Shown here: positions 40,531 through 51,704 of the stretch, in pieces
Layout: the number at the start of each line of letters is the position of its first letter
Position numbering within the stretch: position 1 is the stretch's first letter
Source of the DNA: Saccharina japonica
Lineage: Eukaryota; Sar; Phaeophyceae; Laminariales; Laminariaceae
Direction of reading: 5' to 3'
Length of the DNA stretch: 64,000 bases
Assembly (NCBI GenBank): GCA_008828725.1
Contig: MEHQ01002735.1
Span: 186,001-250,000 of the forward strand
Program-made: the position numbers and the translations under genes
The notes under the pieces: generated by a model
Databases searched by the model: none
The model's input: the letters and a program-made list of their open reading frames with translations, nothing else
What the model was told of the DNA's origin: nothing

Positions 40531-40917
40531 CTTTTTTTTTTTTTTTAATTTCCCCATCCCATTTATTATCTTCGCCCTTCCTTTCTCCCTCCTCTTATTA
40601 ATACGTCGTAGTCGTAACTCGTAACTCAGATCCGGGGTCACAAAGTAGACTCCTAGCTCTCCCTCCCCCCCCACTACGGTTCGTGCCTTGCACTTTTATC
40701 GCGAGAAGACTTCAACCCTTTCTTTGCCTCGCCGACTCGCATCGAATTGTGCCTACCCGCGCTACTATTCATAGGCGCTCTCAGCAGTTGATTCCGTTTT
40801 TATTTTGTTTTTGCAAATAAACTCAAAAGTCCGACCCACGTGAGATTCGAACTCCGGACATCAACTCATAGAAGCGTTCTATATTATTACCACTATTAAT
40901 AGACCATCGGGGCGACC
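40531..40917 (-). mobile_element. tRNA-derived SINE, copy 5 (reverse)
   Basis: Read from the right: GGTCGCCCCGATGGTCTATT (head), box B-like GAGTTCGAATCTCACG, GAATCAACTGCTGAGAGCGC, CTTCTCGCGATAAAAGTGCA, ACGGAACCGTAGTGGGG-like block, GATCTGAGTTACGA, then GGGATGGGGAAATTAAAAAA and a T-run on the plus strand. A CTATTAATAG palindrome (40,893-40,902) interrupts the head. Confidence 0.85.
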
Positions 40918-41544
40918 TTCTATGAAGTGTATCATACCAGGTCGTACAATGCGTATTTGGGTACAGTGGTGGTGATTAAAATAGTGCGTACCAGGTACTG
41001 CATTCAATTGAAAATACGAAGAGGGGGGAGGATGCTTTGATTGGATGAGATTGGTGGGTATTCGACGAATTATTAATTGTGCGGGCTTTTTCATTCTGAA
41101 AAGCATACAACTCAACGTGCTTCTTAGTTTATTATAAATACAAAATCCAACGCAACACAGCAGTGCCATCTGAGAGCCGCACCATTATTGATACTACTAT
41201 TAACAGCTAATAATACACTCCAGGCTGTCCCCCCTATGATACTTACTAATTTTGCAATCGCGGAAGGTTTTCCCGCAACATTCTATTAATGGAATCACAC
41301 ATTTTTCGTTCGAGATTATTTTTCAAAATCTTAAAGTTCCACCGCATTTGTATTACCATAATAGATTAATTAATACACAAGGAAGTAAGGGCAGTATTAA
41401 TAGTTGGTTTTACCACGTATTTACTAATTTTTGATGGGCGGTGGCGGTTGAGGGGTTATCACAAAAATAAAAAGCGGGCGTACGTACGAGTGCGGTATGT
41501 ATGTTATCGAGGGATATCTGTTCGGGTCATTTACATTAGTTGGA

Positions 41545-42095
41545 CCGGCCATGGCCGGCCGCGGTCATGTGAGCGGCCATGGTCGACCATGGCCAACCAT
41601 GGACGGTCATGGCTGGCTGGCTGCGGTCATATTCGCCCATGGCAGGGTCCGTGCTTGACCTTGGCCGACTCAATCATTGACGTTCTCGGGATCCATGATG
41701 AGCGGTCATGGTCGGCCATGGCTGCGGCCGAGTTTGACCACCATGTGGTCGACCATGGCCGGTCGTAGCTACGGTCATGGTCGTCCAGGGTTCATGTAAT
41801 CTTTTATCGTTCATGGCCGCGCTCATGGTCGCGGCCATGACTTATCATGGCCGCTCACGGCCGGCCATGACCGATCACGAAGGCGACCATGACCGACGCA
41901 ATCGATGGGGCCATGGGCGCGGTCATGACCGAATCCACGAGCGGCCATGTGGCCGCGTGCATGATCGACCATGGGGCGCGGCCATGTACGGTGGTCGACG
42001 CCCATGGCTTACCGTGGCCATGACCGCTCACGATCGCGGCCATGGCCGTGGCCACATGAGCGGCCATGGCCGCTCATGGCCGCGGTCGTGGACAC
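41545..42095. repeat. CATG-palindrome array, block 1
   Basis: I counted about 32 CATG sites in 535 bp, where about two are expected. Most sit in GGCCATGG, GGTCATGG or GACCATGG contexts separated by GCGGC, GGCCG or CGCTC. Spacing is irregular (about 9-25 bp), so it is not a simple tandem repeat. The composition is nearly strand-symmetric. Frames give Trp/His/Gly/Arg-rich peptides with no domain. Confidence 0.85.
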
Positions 42096-42109
42096 CTGCT
42101 GATTTCGTG

Positions 42110-42415
42110 AATCGTTGCAGATGTTTTGTGCTTGGCGCCTATTAATAGAGCCGACCCCCGACCCGAACCCGAACCCTATAGCAGCAGTGATCAGTGCTGG
42201 GATGATGTACTTGGCAATACTCTTATTGATAGGTTCATTCGGCCGGCGTGGATGCTGTGTTTGGAAATACTCTATTAATAGGTTGATCCCGCTGGGTCGG
42301 GATGCTGTGGCTTGGAAATACTCTAGGTTGATTGAGCCGCCGCTTACAATGTACCCTTTGGCCAATCAGAGTGCGCAGATAGCTATAGGAAGATTTACTA
42401 TCAGTCGATGTCCAC
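42110..42415. repeat. Insert between CATG blocks: three ~50-bp tandem units
   Basis: Units share GGATGMTGTG(C)TTGGAAATAC then TCTATTAATAGGTTGATCC, at about 42,199, 42,249 and 42,299. Two CTATTAATAG palindromes lie here (42,139 and 42,272). CATG motifs are absent within the insert. Confidence 0.75.
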
Positions 42416-42655
42416 TGTCATGAGCGGTCATGAGCGGTTCAATGACCGCTCATGGCCGCGGTCATCAACGGTCATGATCACGGTCAGCCATGAGGGGTCA
42501 TGACCACGGTCATGTGCGGCCATGGGTGACCACATGACTGCGGTCAGCCTTGAGCGGTCATGAGCGCGGTCATGGGCGGTCCCGGACGCTCATGGCTGAC
42601 CGCAGTCATGATCGCTCATGTTCGCGGCCGTGATCGGCCATTGGCCCGGTCATGC
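42416..42655. repeat. CATG-palindrome array, block 2
   Basis: About 15 CATG sites in 240 bp, with GGTCATGAGCGGTCATGA and CCGCTCATGGCCGCGGTC phrases like block 1. The two blocks are probably one array split by the insert at 42,110-42,415. Confidence 0.85.
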
Positions 42656-42659
42656 CTGG

Positions 42660-43855
42660 TCCAACCAATGTAGATCATTGGAGTACAACACCTATCCACA
42701 GCGTTCCCTTCACAGAAAACCAAAGGGTTTACCTCTTACCAAGGGCGTCATAGCCTCATCAACGAGGTGCGACTTGGTCTATTGTATCATGGCGCTGCCG
42801 ATTGTTTTGAATAGCAGCATCTTCGACCCCCTTTCCCGATTTTCTGATGTCTGTATAATAGTAGCCATCTCTACTACATCGTCGTGTGATCTGCATCTAC
42901 GACTATTTATGGTGGGCAAATAATGCAATGGTGTTCCTTTTGGTGTGATAAATAGAACAACCGAATGCAGATTTTGATACGATCTTGTCACCGTTGATCG
43001 TCACTACCAAGTATACGTAGGATCTGTATTCTAACGGATGTTCGTATTCTAAGTAAATGTTTATGGTGTAGAGTAGAACGCGTGTGTTCTGACTAGACGT
43101 GAGTTGTGGCACGTACTACGAGTAGATCCACCTGCATTAAATTAATGCCATGTCATTATAGGCGGGGCATTTAGGGCGGGGAGTTGAGGTGGAGTACCCA
43201 ATACGTGCCAGTACACACATGTGGGAACCGGCCTCATGCTATTAATAGAGAGCATGCACCTTCCCCGCCCCCACCCCTCCTAGTCTGTCAGCTTGACACT
43301 TCAAGCTCTCACGCAAATATTACGAGAACATCTATCTGTATTCCTCGGACGAGCTCTGATCCCGATCAAGCACTCTAGATACCTGTGCCCTCTCTCAGCA
43401 TGGCGACTTGTTGTGTTGTTGCTTATATCACAGTATCCCTCGTTGCCACGATCTAGCACGTGCACACGCACGTGCATACATAAGCGAGGCCACGCGTAGG
43501 CACAAGGCCAAACGTTAATTGTACAACGGTATTGCCTAGAGATCTTGATCTCAGCAAGATTCCACCAAATCAAAGTAATATCTGTAGATTTACACCGAAA
43601 ATCCGCCGAAACGGGCCGTTTTGTGTCCCGATCTCGAGATGGAAGGAGTGCGATCAAACACGACGGCCCTACGTACTGCAAGATTGTGAGCACCCGCTGG
43701 TCGCATATGAACCCAATATCAAGTTACTACGCACTATTACCATACCATATTTTGTATATGCATATATATGCTTCGTATTCACCTATGTTCTGGATCGCGA
43801 TCCCAGGAACACAAACAAATCAATACCACCATGATGGTACCAATATGATGCGATG
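42660..43855. other. Intergenic, no gene recognised
   Basis: Unique sequence. A CTATTAATAG at 43,239 sits inside the larger inverted word GCATGCTCT/AGAGCATGC-like context. Overlapping open frames of about 100 codons at 43,532-43,856 are unsupported. Confidence 0.45.
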
Positions 43856-43856
43856 A

Positions 43857-44425
43857 TAGAAGGTATACCGTTTTTTGGCTGAAAACTGTTTCTGAATGAT
43901 CGGGCGTCTTAGCCCAAACTCGTCGGACTTTCATTGTTGTCTTACCATATTGTCTGCCATAGCATACCTAGGCCATGTAGAAGGTATACCGTTTTTTGGC
44001 TGAAATGGTTTCTGAATGATCGATTAAAAGCTCCTTAACCCAAAATGGTCGGACTGCTGCCATTACTGCCATTATTGTCATTATTGTCATTATTGTCATT
44101 ATTTTGCTGCAATATTGTTCCTTGTTCGCTTCGGCCGTGGGGTTTTCAATCGGATATGTACAGTAGCAGTTTCCTCCCTCCCTTAATGATCACTTTGGGG
44201 TGAGGTGTAGAGCTCTTCAAGTAACCACCCTTAGAAGGCAAAAACATGGTGCACCTCTATTGTAGCATGCGTCTCCCACATACCTAGGCCATGGTATCCA
44301 TGGTATTGTAGCATTTTTCCCTCCAAAGTCAGTGCTTTGGTGAGGTACGGAGCAGCTTCTCAATTGACTGACCACCCTCATAAAAAGCGTGGTGCACCTG
44401 CATGCAGGCTGCCGTAGCATGCGTC
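43857..44425. mobile_element. Family C MITE copies, stacked and partly duplicated
   Basis: Two left-end segments (AGAAGGTATACCGTTTTTTG at 43,859 and 43,980, each with GGCTGAAA and TTTCTGAATGATCG) and two right ends (AACATGGTGCACCTCTATTG plus TAGCATGCGTC near 44,245-44,272; GCGTGGTGCACCTGCATGC plus GTAGCATGCGTC near 44,388-44,427). A short (CATTATTGT)n run lies at 44,075-44,105. Confidence 0.72.
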
Positions 44426-44626
44426 TATAACGGAAACACGGCGACAGCAAACCCTCCATTTACTTGCCGCAATTGGGTATACTGGGGCCTGGAAGCGAAC
44501 GAGGGAAGAGGTCGGGCAATATCACAATGTTTTCGTGTTTTCGTTTGTCGGTTATAAGTTGTAAGGCGGTTGACACCTCTCCAAAAAGAGGCACGTCATA
44601 TTATTCGGTACACGATGTATATATAC

Positions 44627-44976
44627 CGGTCGCCCCGGTAGTCTTTCTATTAATACTGGTTAACTTCAAATGCGACTACAGTAGTATTGTTACCCGAGGT
44701 CGAATCCCACCATGATGATTTTGACTTTATTTGCAAAACTAAAAATTGAATCTATAAATTGCTGAGAGCGCCTTCGTAGAGTGGATAGAGGCGGAATTCG
44801 ACCCGAATCGACGAGGGAAGGAATAAGTGCAGTCTTCTCGCGATAACAATGCAAGGCGCGTATCGTAGTGCAGAGGGAGGAGAAGGGCCTACTCAGTGAC
44901 CCCGGTTCTTAGTTACGACTAGAAATGGAGAGATAAAAGCAGGGCGACGATAATAAATGGGATTGAAAAATAAATA
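44627..44976 (+). mobile_element. tRNA-derived SINE, copy 6
   Basis: Head ACCGGTCGCCCCGGTAGTCT, box B-like GAGGTCGAATCCCACCATG, body TTGCTGAGAGCGCC, GAATTCGACCCGAATCGACG, CTTCTCGCGATAACAATGCA, CGGTTCTTAGTTACGACTAG and end AATAAATGGGATTGAAAAAT. It belongs to the subfamily with the GCTGAGAGCGCC block. Confidence 0.86.
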
Positions 44977-45451
44977 CATATACGCATATATATGTATGTG
45001 TATCTTGGAAATCTAGTATGTATGCATACGCTGGACTTCGAAGGGGACGAAGAAAAATACTTTCTTACACTGTCAGGTTTAGCTCGTCGAATCAGCTATA
45101 GTACGTCCATGCACACATATGTTTCTGGTTGTCAGGCTACTTTTGCTTCAAGAAGCCCATTTATTTGTTTGAGAGGAGGACTATCTATATACCTGGTATA
45201 GCGCACACAGCGCATTCAGCGCATACAAATGCAGTTCGGGTTACTACGCGAACAAACTTCTTCGAAACCATGCTTCAAAGGCGATATATTGATGAGTTTT
45301 CTCTCACGTTAAGGAGTTCAGAAAACAAGCCACACTACCCCTGCCGGGGCCTTGCTGAACGGCAAAACGCCCAAATATCCAAATAACCAACCGATATATT
45401 TCAACACAACCGATATATTTCAATATTAATAGTAGTATTATTACCAGGTAG

Positions 45452-45603
45452 TAAGTATGACCAAATATTGTTGGTAAAAATAGCTAAAGATATACCCTGA
45501 TAGGTTTTTGTGTTTACCGTTGGTCCTATTAATTTACTAGTATTACTAGTATTACTAGTATTTACTAGTATTACTAGCATTTAGTATGGTGTATACCGTA
45601 ATA
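45452..45603. mobile_element. Family H MITE, variant
   Basis: Contains GACCAAATATTGTTGGTAAA, GTTGGTCCTATTAATTTACT and ATGGTGTATACCGTAATAG. The right terminal repeat is expanded by five TAGTATTAC units (45,535-45,580). Confidence 0.65.
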
Positions 45604-46211
45604 GTGGTGATAGTGGTAATAATGTAAAGTGCTCGTATTATTAAATAGAACGCAGGCCGCAGATTGCTTCTGCACGCGGGTGCAACTGGCTGCGATCTCG
45701 AACAAGCAGGGGCAACTTGGCCGATGCATACGTACACAGTACTCAGTTGTGCAAAGCGTGACACATGTATGTGGTGTTCATACAGTTTGACGCCGCCCAA
45801 GTTTCTTTGGCGAGTACCACTACTGAATCTGGCATGCGATATGCCAGGTGCGAAGTAGTCCTATATAGAGGATATAAGAGCGTTATTTCATACTATGGGG
45901 GCGCGATATGAACAGCAGTAGAGTGACAGTCTCTCACTCGGTTAGATTTTATGGAAAGGCAAAGTAGCAAACTGAAGTACGATGTCTCACCCTTTGAGAT
46001 TCGATCTGTGAAACGTCGGTTAGTAGTTTGTCCAGGCGTATAATACGTTTGTCAAGTATTCCAGGTATGATATATATATATAAACATATGACTGATATCA
46101 AAATATGCTTGAAATAAGAGCTATTCATATTAATACTAATAGCTGCACATTGTCAGATGGCAAATGAAAATAAGAATAATAATGGTTCAGATCGTTTGGG
46201 GATGACTGCTG

Positions 46212-46358
46212 TGTCCTCAAGTCGTATGGCGGGGACTGGCATTGACGGCTGTCCATGACGGCTTTCCTTGACGGCTGGCTGTCCTTGACGGCTGTCCTTG
46301 ACGGATGGCTGTCCTTGATGGCTGGCTGTCCTTGACGGCTGGCTGTCCTTGACGGCTT
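46212..46358. repeat. Minisatellite, GACGGCTGGCTGTCCTT unit
   Basis: About eight units of 13-17 bp (CTTGACGGCTGTCCTTGACG). Confidence 0.9.
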
Positions 46359-46602
46359 AAGAAGAGTACCGTCAACCATATATATATATATACCAATACT
46401 ATGGTATGTACGCGTACATGCACATACAATATCATACCTGGGCACCCACACTTACGTGTACACACCCCGCGAACGTTTTCCCGTCAATACGTTTTCCCAT
46501 TCATTTGGGGGACGGCATTAATATTGGTACAGTATACCTTTGTCTACTTACAAGTATTCAGAGATGATTGATGATTGTGATAGGTGTATGTGAGTGGTAT
46601 GT

Positions 46603-46877
46603 ATGATAGTATGGGCTTGGAAGGCCGGCAATTACCTTATTTATACGTAGGTACTTGGTCCGTTTTCGTAATACTTGGATGGCATTCGTATTCGGGGTAT
46701 TAATAAGATCCGGAGGGCCATACTTGAAGCCCACCGAGCCAGATGTCATCTGGATCGGGGACTAATAAAAGCTGCTTCTCTTCTACGCTTAACTCTACAA
46801 GAAAGTAAGTAACACCAAGGATGCTTAATAGACAAACCTGCAAGGGGATACGCTGTGTCTTACCCAGAGATACCACA
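46603..46877 (+). mobile_element. TRIM-1 solo LTR, diverged
   Basis: It follows the TRIM-1 LTR from TATGGGCTTGGAAGGCCGGC through TCCGTTTTCGTAATACTTGG, TAAAAGCTGCTTCTCTTCTA and CACCAAGGATGCTTAATAGA to CTTACCCAGAGATACCACA. It is about 10-15 percent diverged by eye. No clear target duplication was found. A SINE follows within about 20 bp. Confidence 0.78.
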
Positions 46878-46894
46878 TATGGCTGAAGTAAGAG

Positions 46895-47258
46895 CGGCAC
46901 GGCGTCCCCGGTGGAATGCTAGGCGAACCTCGTCCCTGTTTGAGTCAAGGTCGTGGGTGCGAGCCCCCCCGAGTGCATGCTTGAAATGTACGTAGGGACT
47001 TTTTCTCGCAAAAAAAATCTTGACTATAGCGGAAAGCGCGGGAGCGCGAGTTAGCAAAATTCGATGAAAATCGACGAGCGTTGGGGATGCTGAACCCTCT
47101 GCACGATACAAATCAAGGCACGGACCGTAGTGGGGAGGAGGGAGAAGAGCCTGCTTTGTTGCCCCGGATCTGAGTTACGACTGACTACGTATGGAGGGAG
47201 AGGGACAGACGTGCGAAGATCATAAATGAGATGAGAAAAAAAGAAACAATAAAAAAGT
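46895..47258 (+). mobile_element. tRNA-derived SINE, copy 7
   Basis: A degenerate head (GGCGTCCCCGGTGGAATGCT) with box B-like GGGTGCGAGCCC. The body is AATTCGATGAAAATCGACGA, GGACCGTAGTGGGGAGGAGG and CCGGATCTGAGTTACGACTG, ending GATGAGAAAAAAAGAAACAA. It shares the CCGAGTGCATGCTTGAAATG and TTTTTCTCGCAAA blocks with copy 1. Confidence 0.85.
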
Positions 47259-47259
47259 A

Positions 47260-48470
47260 TGCTATTAATAGTGGCGAGACAGCGAGCCGCAATAAGAACA
47301 TATAGATGCCGGGACGGAGGGACATACCTACCAATCAATGGAGATGGCTCTTATCCTTGCGTGAGCACGAATAAGCCATTATAGTCGTATATACAGATTT
47401 CCAGGGTGTTAGCAGTAGTAGCGATACCCCACGCCTCTCAGAACTCAGAGCCTGTTCGCAGTTCGAAGCCGGCCGATATCGGAGAAAGCTAAGAGCACCT
47501 CCCAGATAAAGAAACCAAGATAACGAAGCCAGATACGGGGCGCACCAGTGACGGCCTTCCTCCGTCCTTGGGGCAGATACAGGGTGAGAATGGTACAATA
47601 ATACTAAACTCTCAATCAAGTCGTCCCATGGCTTTTTGTAGGAGATTTGTCTTGATGGACACTGGCTGTGCGTGCGCTATTTCTATAATAGTGAGAAGAG
47701 CAGGCATACGGAAAACATCACAGTACGAGTACTTACTTAGATAGTCACACGCGATTCGCGCATCAAGGCTTAGGAGTTTAGGGCCATAGTCTAGAGGAAC
47801 AGTCAATATATACTCGTATGTATGCATTCACGACCATTATCAATGCGAAGATGTAGCAGGTTGCACGCGGCTATCATATGTGTTTACCACGTATACTGGG
47901 ATTCATCAAGATGATACGGGATGAATTTCACTTTCAAGAGGAGCCGAATTTTTCGAAAATTACGCCTTAGAGAGGCGCACCCAGCGAAAATTTCGGCTTT
48001 GGCAAGATCTCCTCGAGATCTCCCCCCATAGACTCTGCCGAGAAAATCAACTTCGTCCTATAGTAGGGGGGGTGCTTTACTATCACTTGATTACGGTATA
48101 TTAATAGCATCACCCGTGTGATACAGTATACTATCACTTGATTAGTATACTGTACTTGGCTCGAGAAGAACACGAGCTGCTGCTGTTGTACATAAGAATG
48201 GGGTACTACCGAAATCGATCTTAAGTACTCCTTTTTCGCTACTACTGCACATCAACACACGAACACGTAAATATATGAAAATACAAACATGTATTATAGT
48301 AGAGTTCAAATCCAAGTAATTTGAGCCTTAGACGGCACTGCAGCCCGAAAGGGGTTGCTCACTCTATCTATCATACCAGCACAGCATGCAGTTTGGCACC
48401 TTAAGGAAGTTATCATGACGCGTCCGACGATTTACAGGGGCACCCACCTACTTGTATTACAGTACCTTTA
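47260..48470. other. Intergenic, no gene recognised
   Basis: Unique sequence with CTATTAATAG at 47,262-47,271. A short stretch near 48,095-48,150 (GCATCACCCGTGTGATAC with TATACTATCACTTGATTA) is an inverted match to 22,962-22,995. Confidence 0.45.
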
Positions 48471-48478
48471 GAGGCAAT

Positions 48479-48529
48479 AGTGTAACATGATCTTAATCTT
48501 GTATTGTCTGACTAAGATCATGTTACACT
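48479..48529. repeat. 51-bp hairpin with perfect 17-bp arms
   Basis: AGTGTAACATGATCTTA (48,479-48,495) and its exact reverse complement TAAGATCATGTTACACT (48,513-48,529) surround a 17-nt loop. It could be a tiny MITE or a structured site. There is no T-run to suggest a terminator function. Confidence 0.85.
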
Positions 48530-48534
48530 GATGG

Positions 48535-49480
48535 GGCTTTTCAGCCGAGGAATTACCCGAAATCGTTCGTTTTTACGACCTAGGCCACACGTTGGATGGA
48601 TTGATTGTTCGATTTGATTGGTTGAGTGATCCTCGGGTCAATGTTAAGTGCCCGTCTATTCTTAAAGCCAGTGTACCACTACTAATAACAGCATATATCT
48701 CCTATTGTACTGTAATCAAGTCAAGAGCCTCGGAAACGGGCAGGTGCACCCCTCCCCTACCTTTAGTACTGCAGTCCCGATGTGGGCACAAAAACGCTTG
48801 GAATTATACTGAACTATTTGTTCCATGTACAGCAGTGCAGCGCTGAAAGGGTTCACATTAAACCGTTTTACGTAGTTTGTTTCCCCCCCGTCGACATCCA
48901 GCACATATGTCATCTGCTGCTAATAATAGTGCCCGCCGTGCTGATCCTTCATCGTGCCTAGGGATACATGCAACGGACCCCCCCCCGCGCGCCCGCACAG
49001 TAGTGTGCGCCTGAATGCATCCTTGTGGAGAGGTTGAAAAATGCAGTACATCACTCATAATCGCGTACCGACATGGTGGGTGGTTTTCACACCTAGTGGG
49101 GTTTGCTACATTGCTCAATGTCTCCACGATGATTGGTGTATGCAAGGGGGGGCGGCGCGGTCACCTTTGAAGCTCTGTGGCTATAAGCTACTGGTACTAA
49201 GTATTTGTACAAACGACAGGGCATGGGTTCATTTGTTTGACATTTTAAGGAACGAACTTGTTAGGCAACGCACAGCAAGCAGTAGTTTGTCCAGATCGAG
49301 TCATCGGGTCGAAAGCTAGAACTGATTATATGCACTGCCTATTGAGGCTCGTATTTCCCTTGCTGCTGTTCTTTATTCAGATTAGCGCCCAGATGTCTCG
49401 AACCGCATAGCGCAGGGCTCCCCCCGTCCTCTATGGCTGCTCCCTTTTCCACAAGAACGCATGGATGGGTAGATAGGTGC
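48535..49480. other. Intergenic, no gene recognised
   Basis: Open frames of up to 95 codons without recognisable motifs. No repeats were noted. Confidence 0.45.
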
Positions 49481-49489
49481 GTGCCGACA

Positions 49490-49865
49490 CTTGGTGCGAT
49501 CATATCGTGATCTTATCGTGATTATATCACGATCTTATCCTGGGGTTATCGTGATTTTATTGTGATCTTACCGTGATCCCATCTTTATTCTGTCGTGGTC
49601 TTACCGTGATCTTCAGTAAGTAGTCGTGATCTTATCGGGATAATATTGCGACCTTCTCGTTCTCGTGATATTCTCGTCATCTCCTCGAAATCTTGTCGTT
49701 ATCTTGCCGTGATTCTATCGTGATATTATCGTGATCTTAACGTATTCTATTCGTAATCTTGTCGTGATCTTGTCTTGATCTTGCCGTGATCTTGTCGTGA
49801 CCCTATCGTGATCTTGTCGTGATCTTGTCGTGGTCTTGACGTGATCTTGTCGTGATCTTGTGGTA
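49490..49865. repeat. Minisatellite, ATCTTGTCGTG unit
   Basis: About 33 units of 11 bp (TCGTGATCTTATCGTGATT), tightest at 49,745-49,860. Confidence 0.95.
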
Positions 49866-50304
49866 GGTTTATCCTCCAATAGGAGCAGCCCTTTGCTCGA
49901 TGACAGTCATCACCTCACGCCAACTATCAGTATACAACTCATCTGACAGGTCGTTCCTCTTCAGTACACTATTAATAGTACATACGTGTTCTTGTTACAT
50001 TCTGTTGCCATTCTTCGTCATTCTCGATAAACATACGAGTATTTCGTTTTTTTTCAGAGTCCTTGTTTTCTTGTTTGGCTTACTTCGTCGTGTTTTCGTA
50101 CCCGGTACGTTGGCACCTCAGTTGCTTACCTTTTGCACACCCTCATTCGTATTCGATCATTTTGGTTTTCGCTGTCTCACAGGCAGTGTGTGACCACCCA
50201 CCTCTTACCTGGTACATACCTATCTAAGATGAAGAATCAGGCCGGACAATGGGTGTATAGCGATTACTGATGATACCCTTGGGTAGAAATTTCGGTTTAA
50301 TTTG

Positions 50305-50564
50305 AACATAACAACAAGAACAGCAATAACAACAACAAGAACAAGAACAAGAACAACAACAACAGGAACAAGAACAACAACAAGAACAACAACAACAACA
50401 AGAACAACAGCAACAATATCATCAACAACAACAAGCAGAAGCAACAACAACAAGCAACAACAAGCAACAACATCAACAACAAAAACAACAACAACAAGCA
50501 ACAGCAAGCAACAGCAAGCAACAGCAAGCAACAACAACATTAACAACAACATCAACAACAAAAT

Positions 50565-50648
<84 letters not shown>
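50305..50648. repeat. (CAA)n / CAACAAGAA tract
   Basis: About 340 bp of CAACAA with GAACAA, GCAACA and ATCAAC variants, pure CAA from 50,571 to 50,647. It gives poly-Thr/Asn/Gln and poly-Val/Leu artefact frames. Confidence 0.97.
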
Positions 50649-50659
50649 TCCTACGTAAA

Positions 50660-51445
50660 TACCTGATGGTATGTACTATCAATATTACATCATAGATATA
50701 ATATGCTAAATATATAACCCTCTAGCCTGCCTGGTAGGGTTTAAAAAGAGCACCCCCAGATCAGAGTCCAGCGCGAGCGACCATGATGCCATATCTAATG
50801 GCACGATGATAAACTGACTTGTGTTCAGTCTAGTTCAGTCGCGGCCAGACTCAGTACAGTGCTCAGCAGTGCTCAGTACAAAATGTTATACGCTGATGTT
50901 TTTTTTTTTTTTTGTCAAATACATTGGTTGAAGGGAATTGCCCCGTTTTATCAAATAGGACGGCGTATATATTATCTGCGCAACCTATCATACCAAGGCA
51001 CACTGTGTCTTTTAAGGCACACGGAAAAGTGCCTGGGAGCGGACAGGAGTTCGACGTTGAGTTTTTTTCTTGTCGATGGTTCCGGCAGGAGGTGATGTTG
51101 CGGAATGAGATTCGGAACAAAACCAGCAGCAGCAGCAGCAGCTGCACAGCAACCCGTTATCTGACTCTGATAATCTCTCCATCCCGAGAAAACTATCGTA
51201 TGAGATGATATGAGATGGTATGAGATAGTATGCAATTACTTATTACTTAGTATAGGGTAGTACTGTAACACTGTGTGTAGCCATTGCGGAGAACATCGCG
51301 GTGGTGAATGCTTTGTGAACCCGAAATTTGAGGAGTCAGCGATATTTCGATCGATCGTTGTTGGTTGGTCTGCGTTATATAGCAAACTCGGAGAAGTTTT
51401 TGATATTTCTCTCCATCCACGATGATGGTGCTGATTTATCTCACA
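50660..51445. other. Intergenic, no gene recognised
   Basis: It includes a T17 run (50,899-50,915), an AGCAGCAGCAGC patch (51,125-51,142) and a GATGATATGAGATGGTATGA repeat (51,205-51,230). No gene supported. Confidence 0.45.
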
Positions 51446-51448
51446 CCC

Positions 51449-51697
51449 GACGCTTGCTACGATAGAAGTGGAACTTTTTGGCTGAATCGTTTTCTGAACG
51501 ATCGGGCTCCTTAACCCAAATTCGTCGTTTTTTCATTTTTGTGTGACGAAATATGTTTCAGAGTATACTTCGGTCATGAGATTTATCATCCGGCAGCACT
51601 TTTATTTTCCTCCACAATCATTGTTTCGGTGAGGTATGACGCTCCTTAAGTGAGGAGCTCAGAAAAAACATGGTGCACCTCTATCGTAGCATGCGTC
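51449..51697. mobile_element. Family C MITE, complete, ACCC duplication
   Basis: Left end GACGCTTGCTACGATAGAAG, right end CACCTCTATCGTAGCATGCG plus TC. They are inverted copies over about 24 bp with a few mismatches. ACCC flanks both sides (51,445-51,448 and 51,698-51,701). The interior is 249 bp class, same as 32,120-32,390. Non-coding; superfamily not assigned. Confidence 0.83.
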
Positions 51698-51704
51698 ACC
51701 CGCT

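Noticed and set aside
41448-42145. His/Gly/Trp/Arg-rich ORFs (106-122 codons)
   Set aside because: They follow the CATG-palindrome array; similar peptides appear on both strands.
50220-50658. Val/Leu-rich minus ORF and Thr/Asn-rich plus ORF
   Set aside because: Translation of a CAA-type trinucleotide tract; no flanking coding signal.
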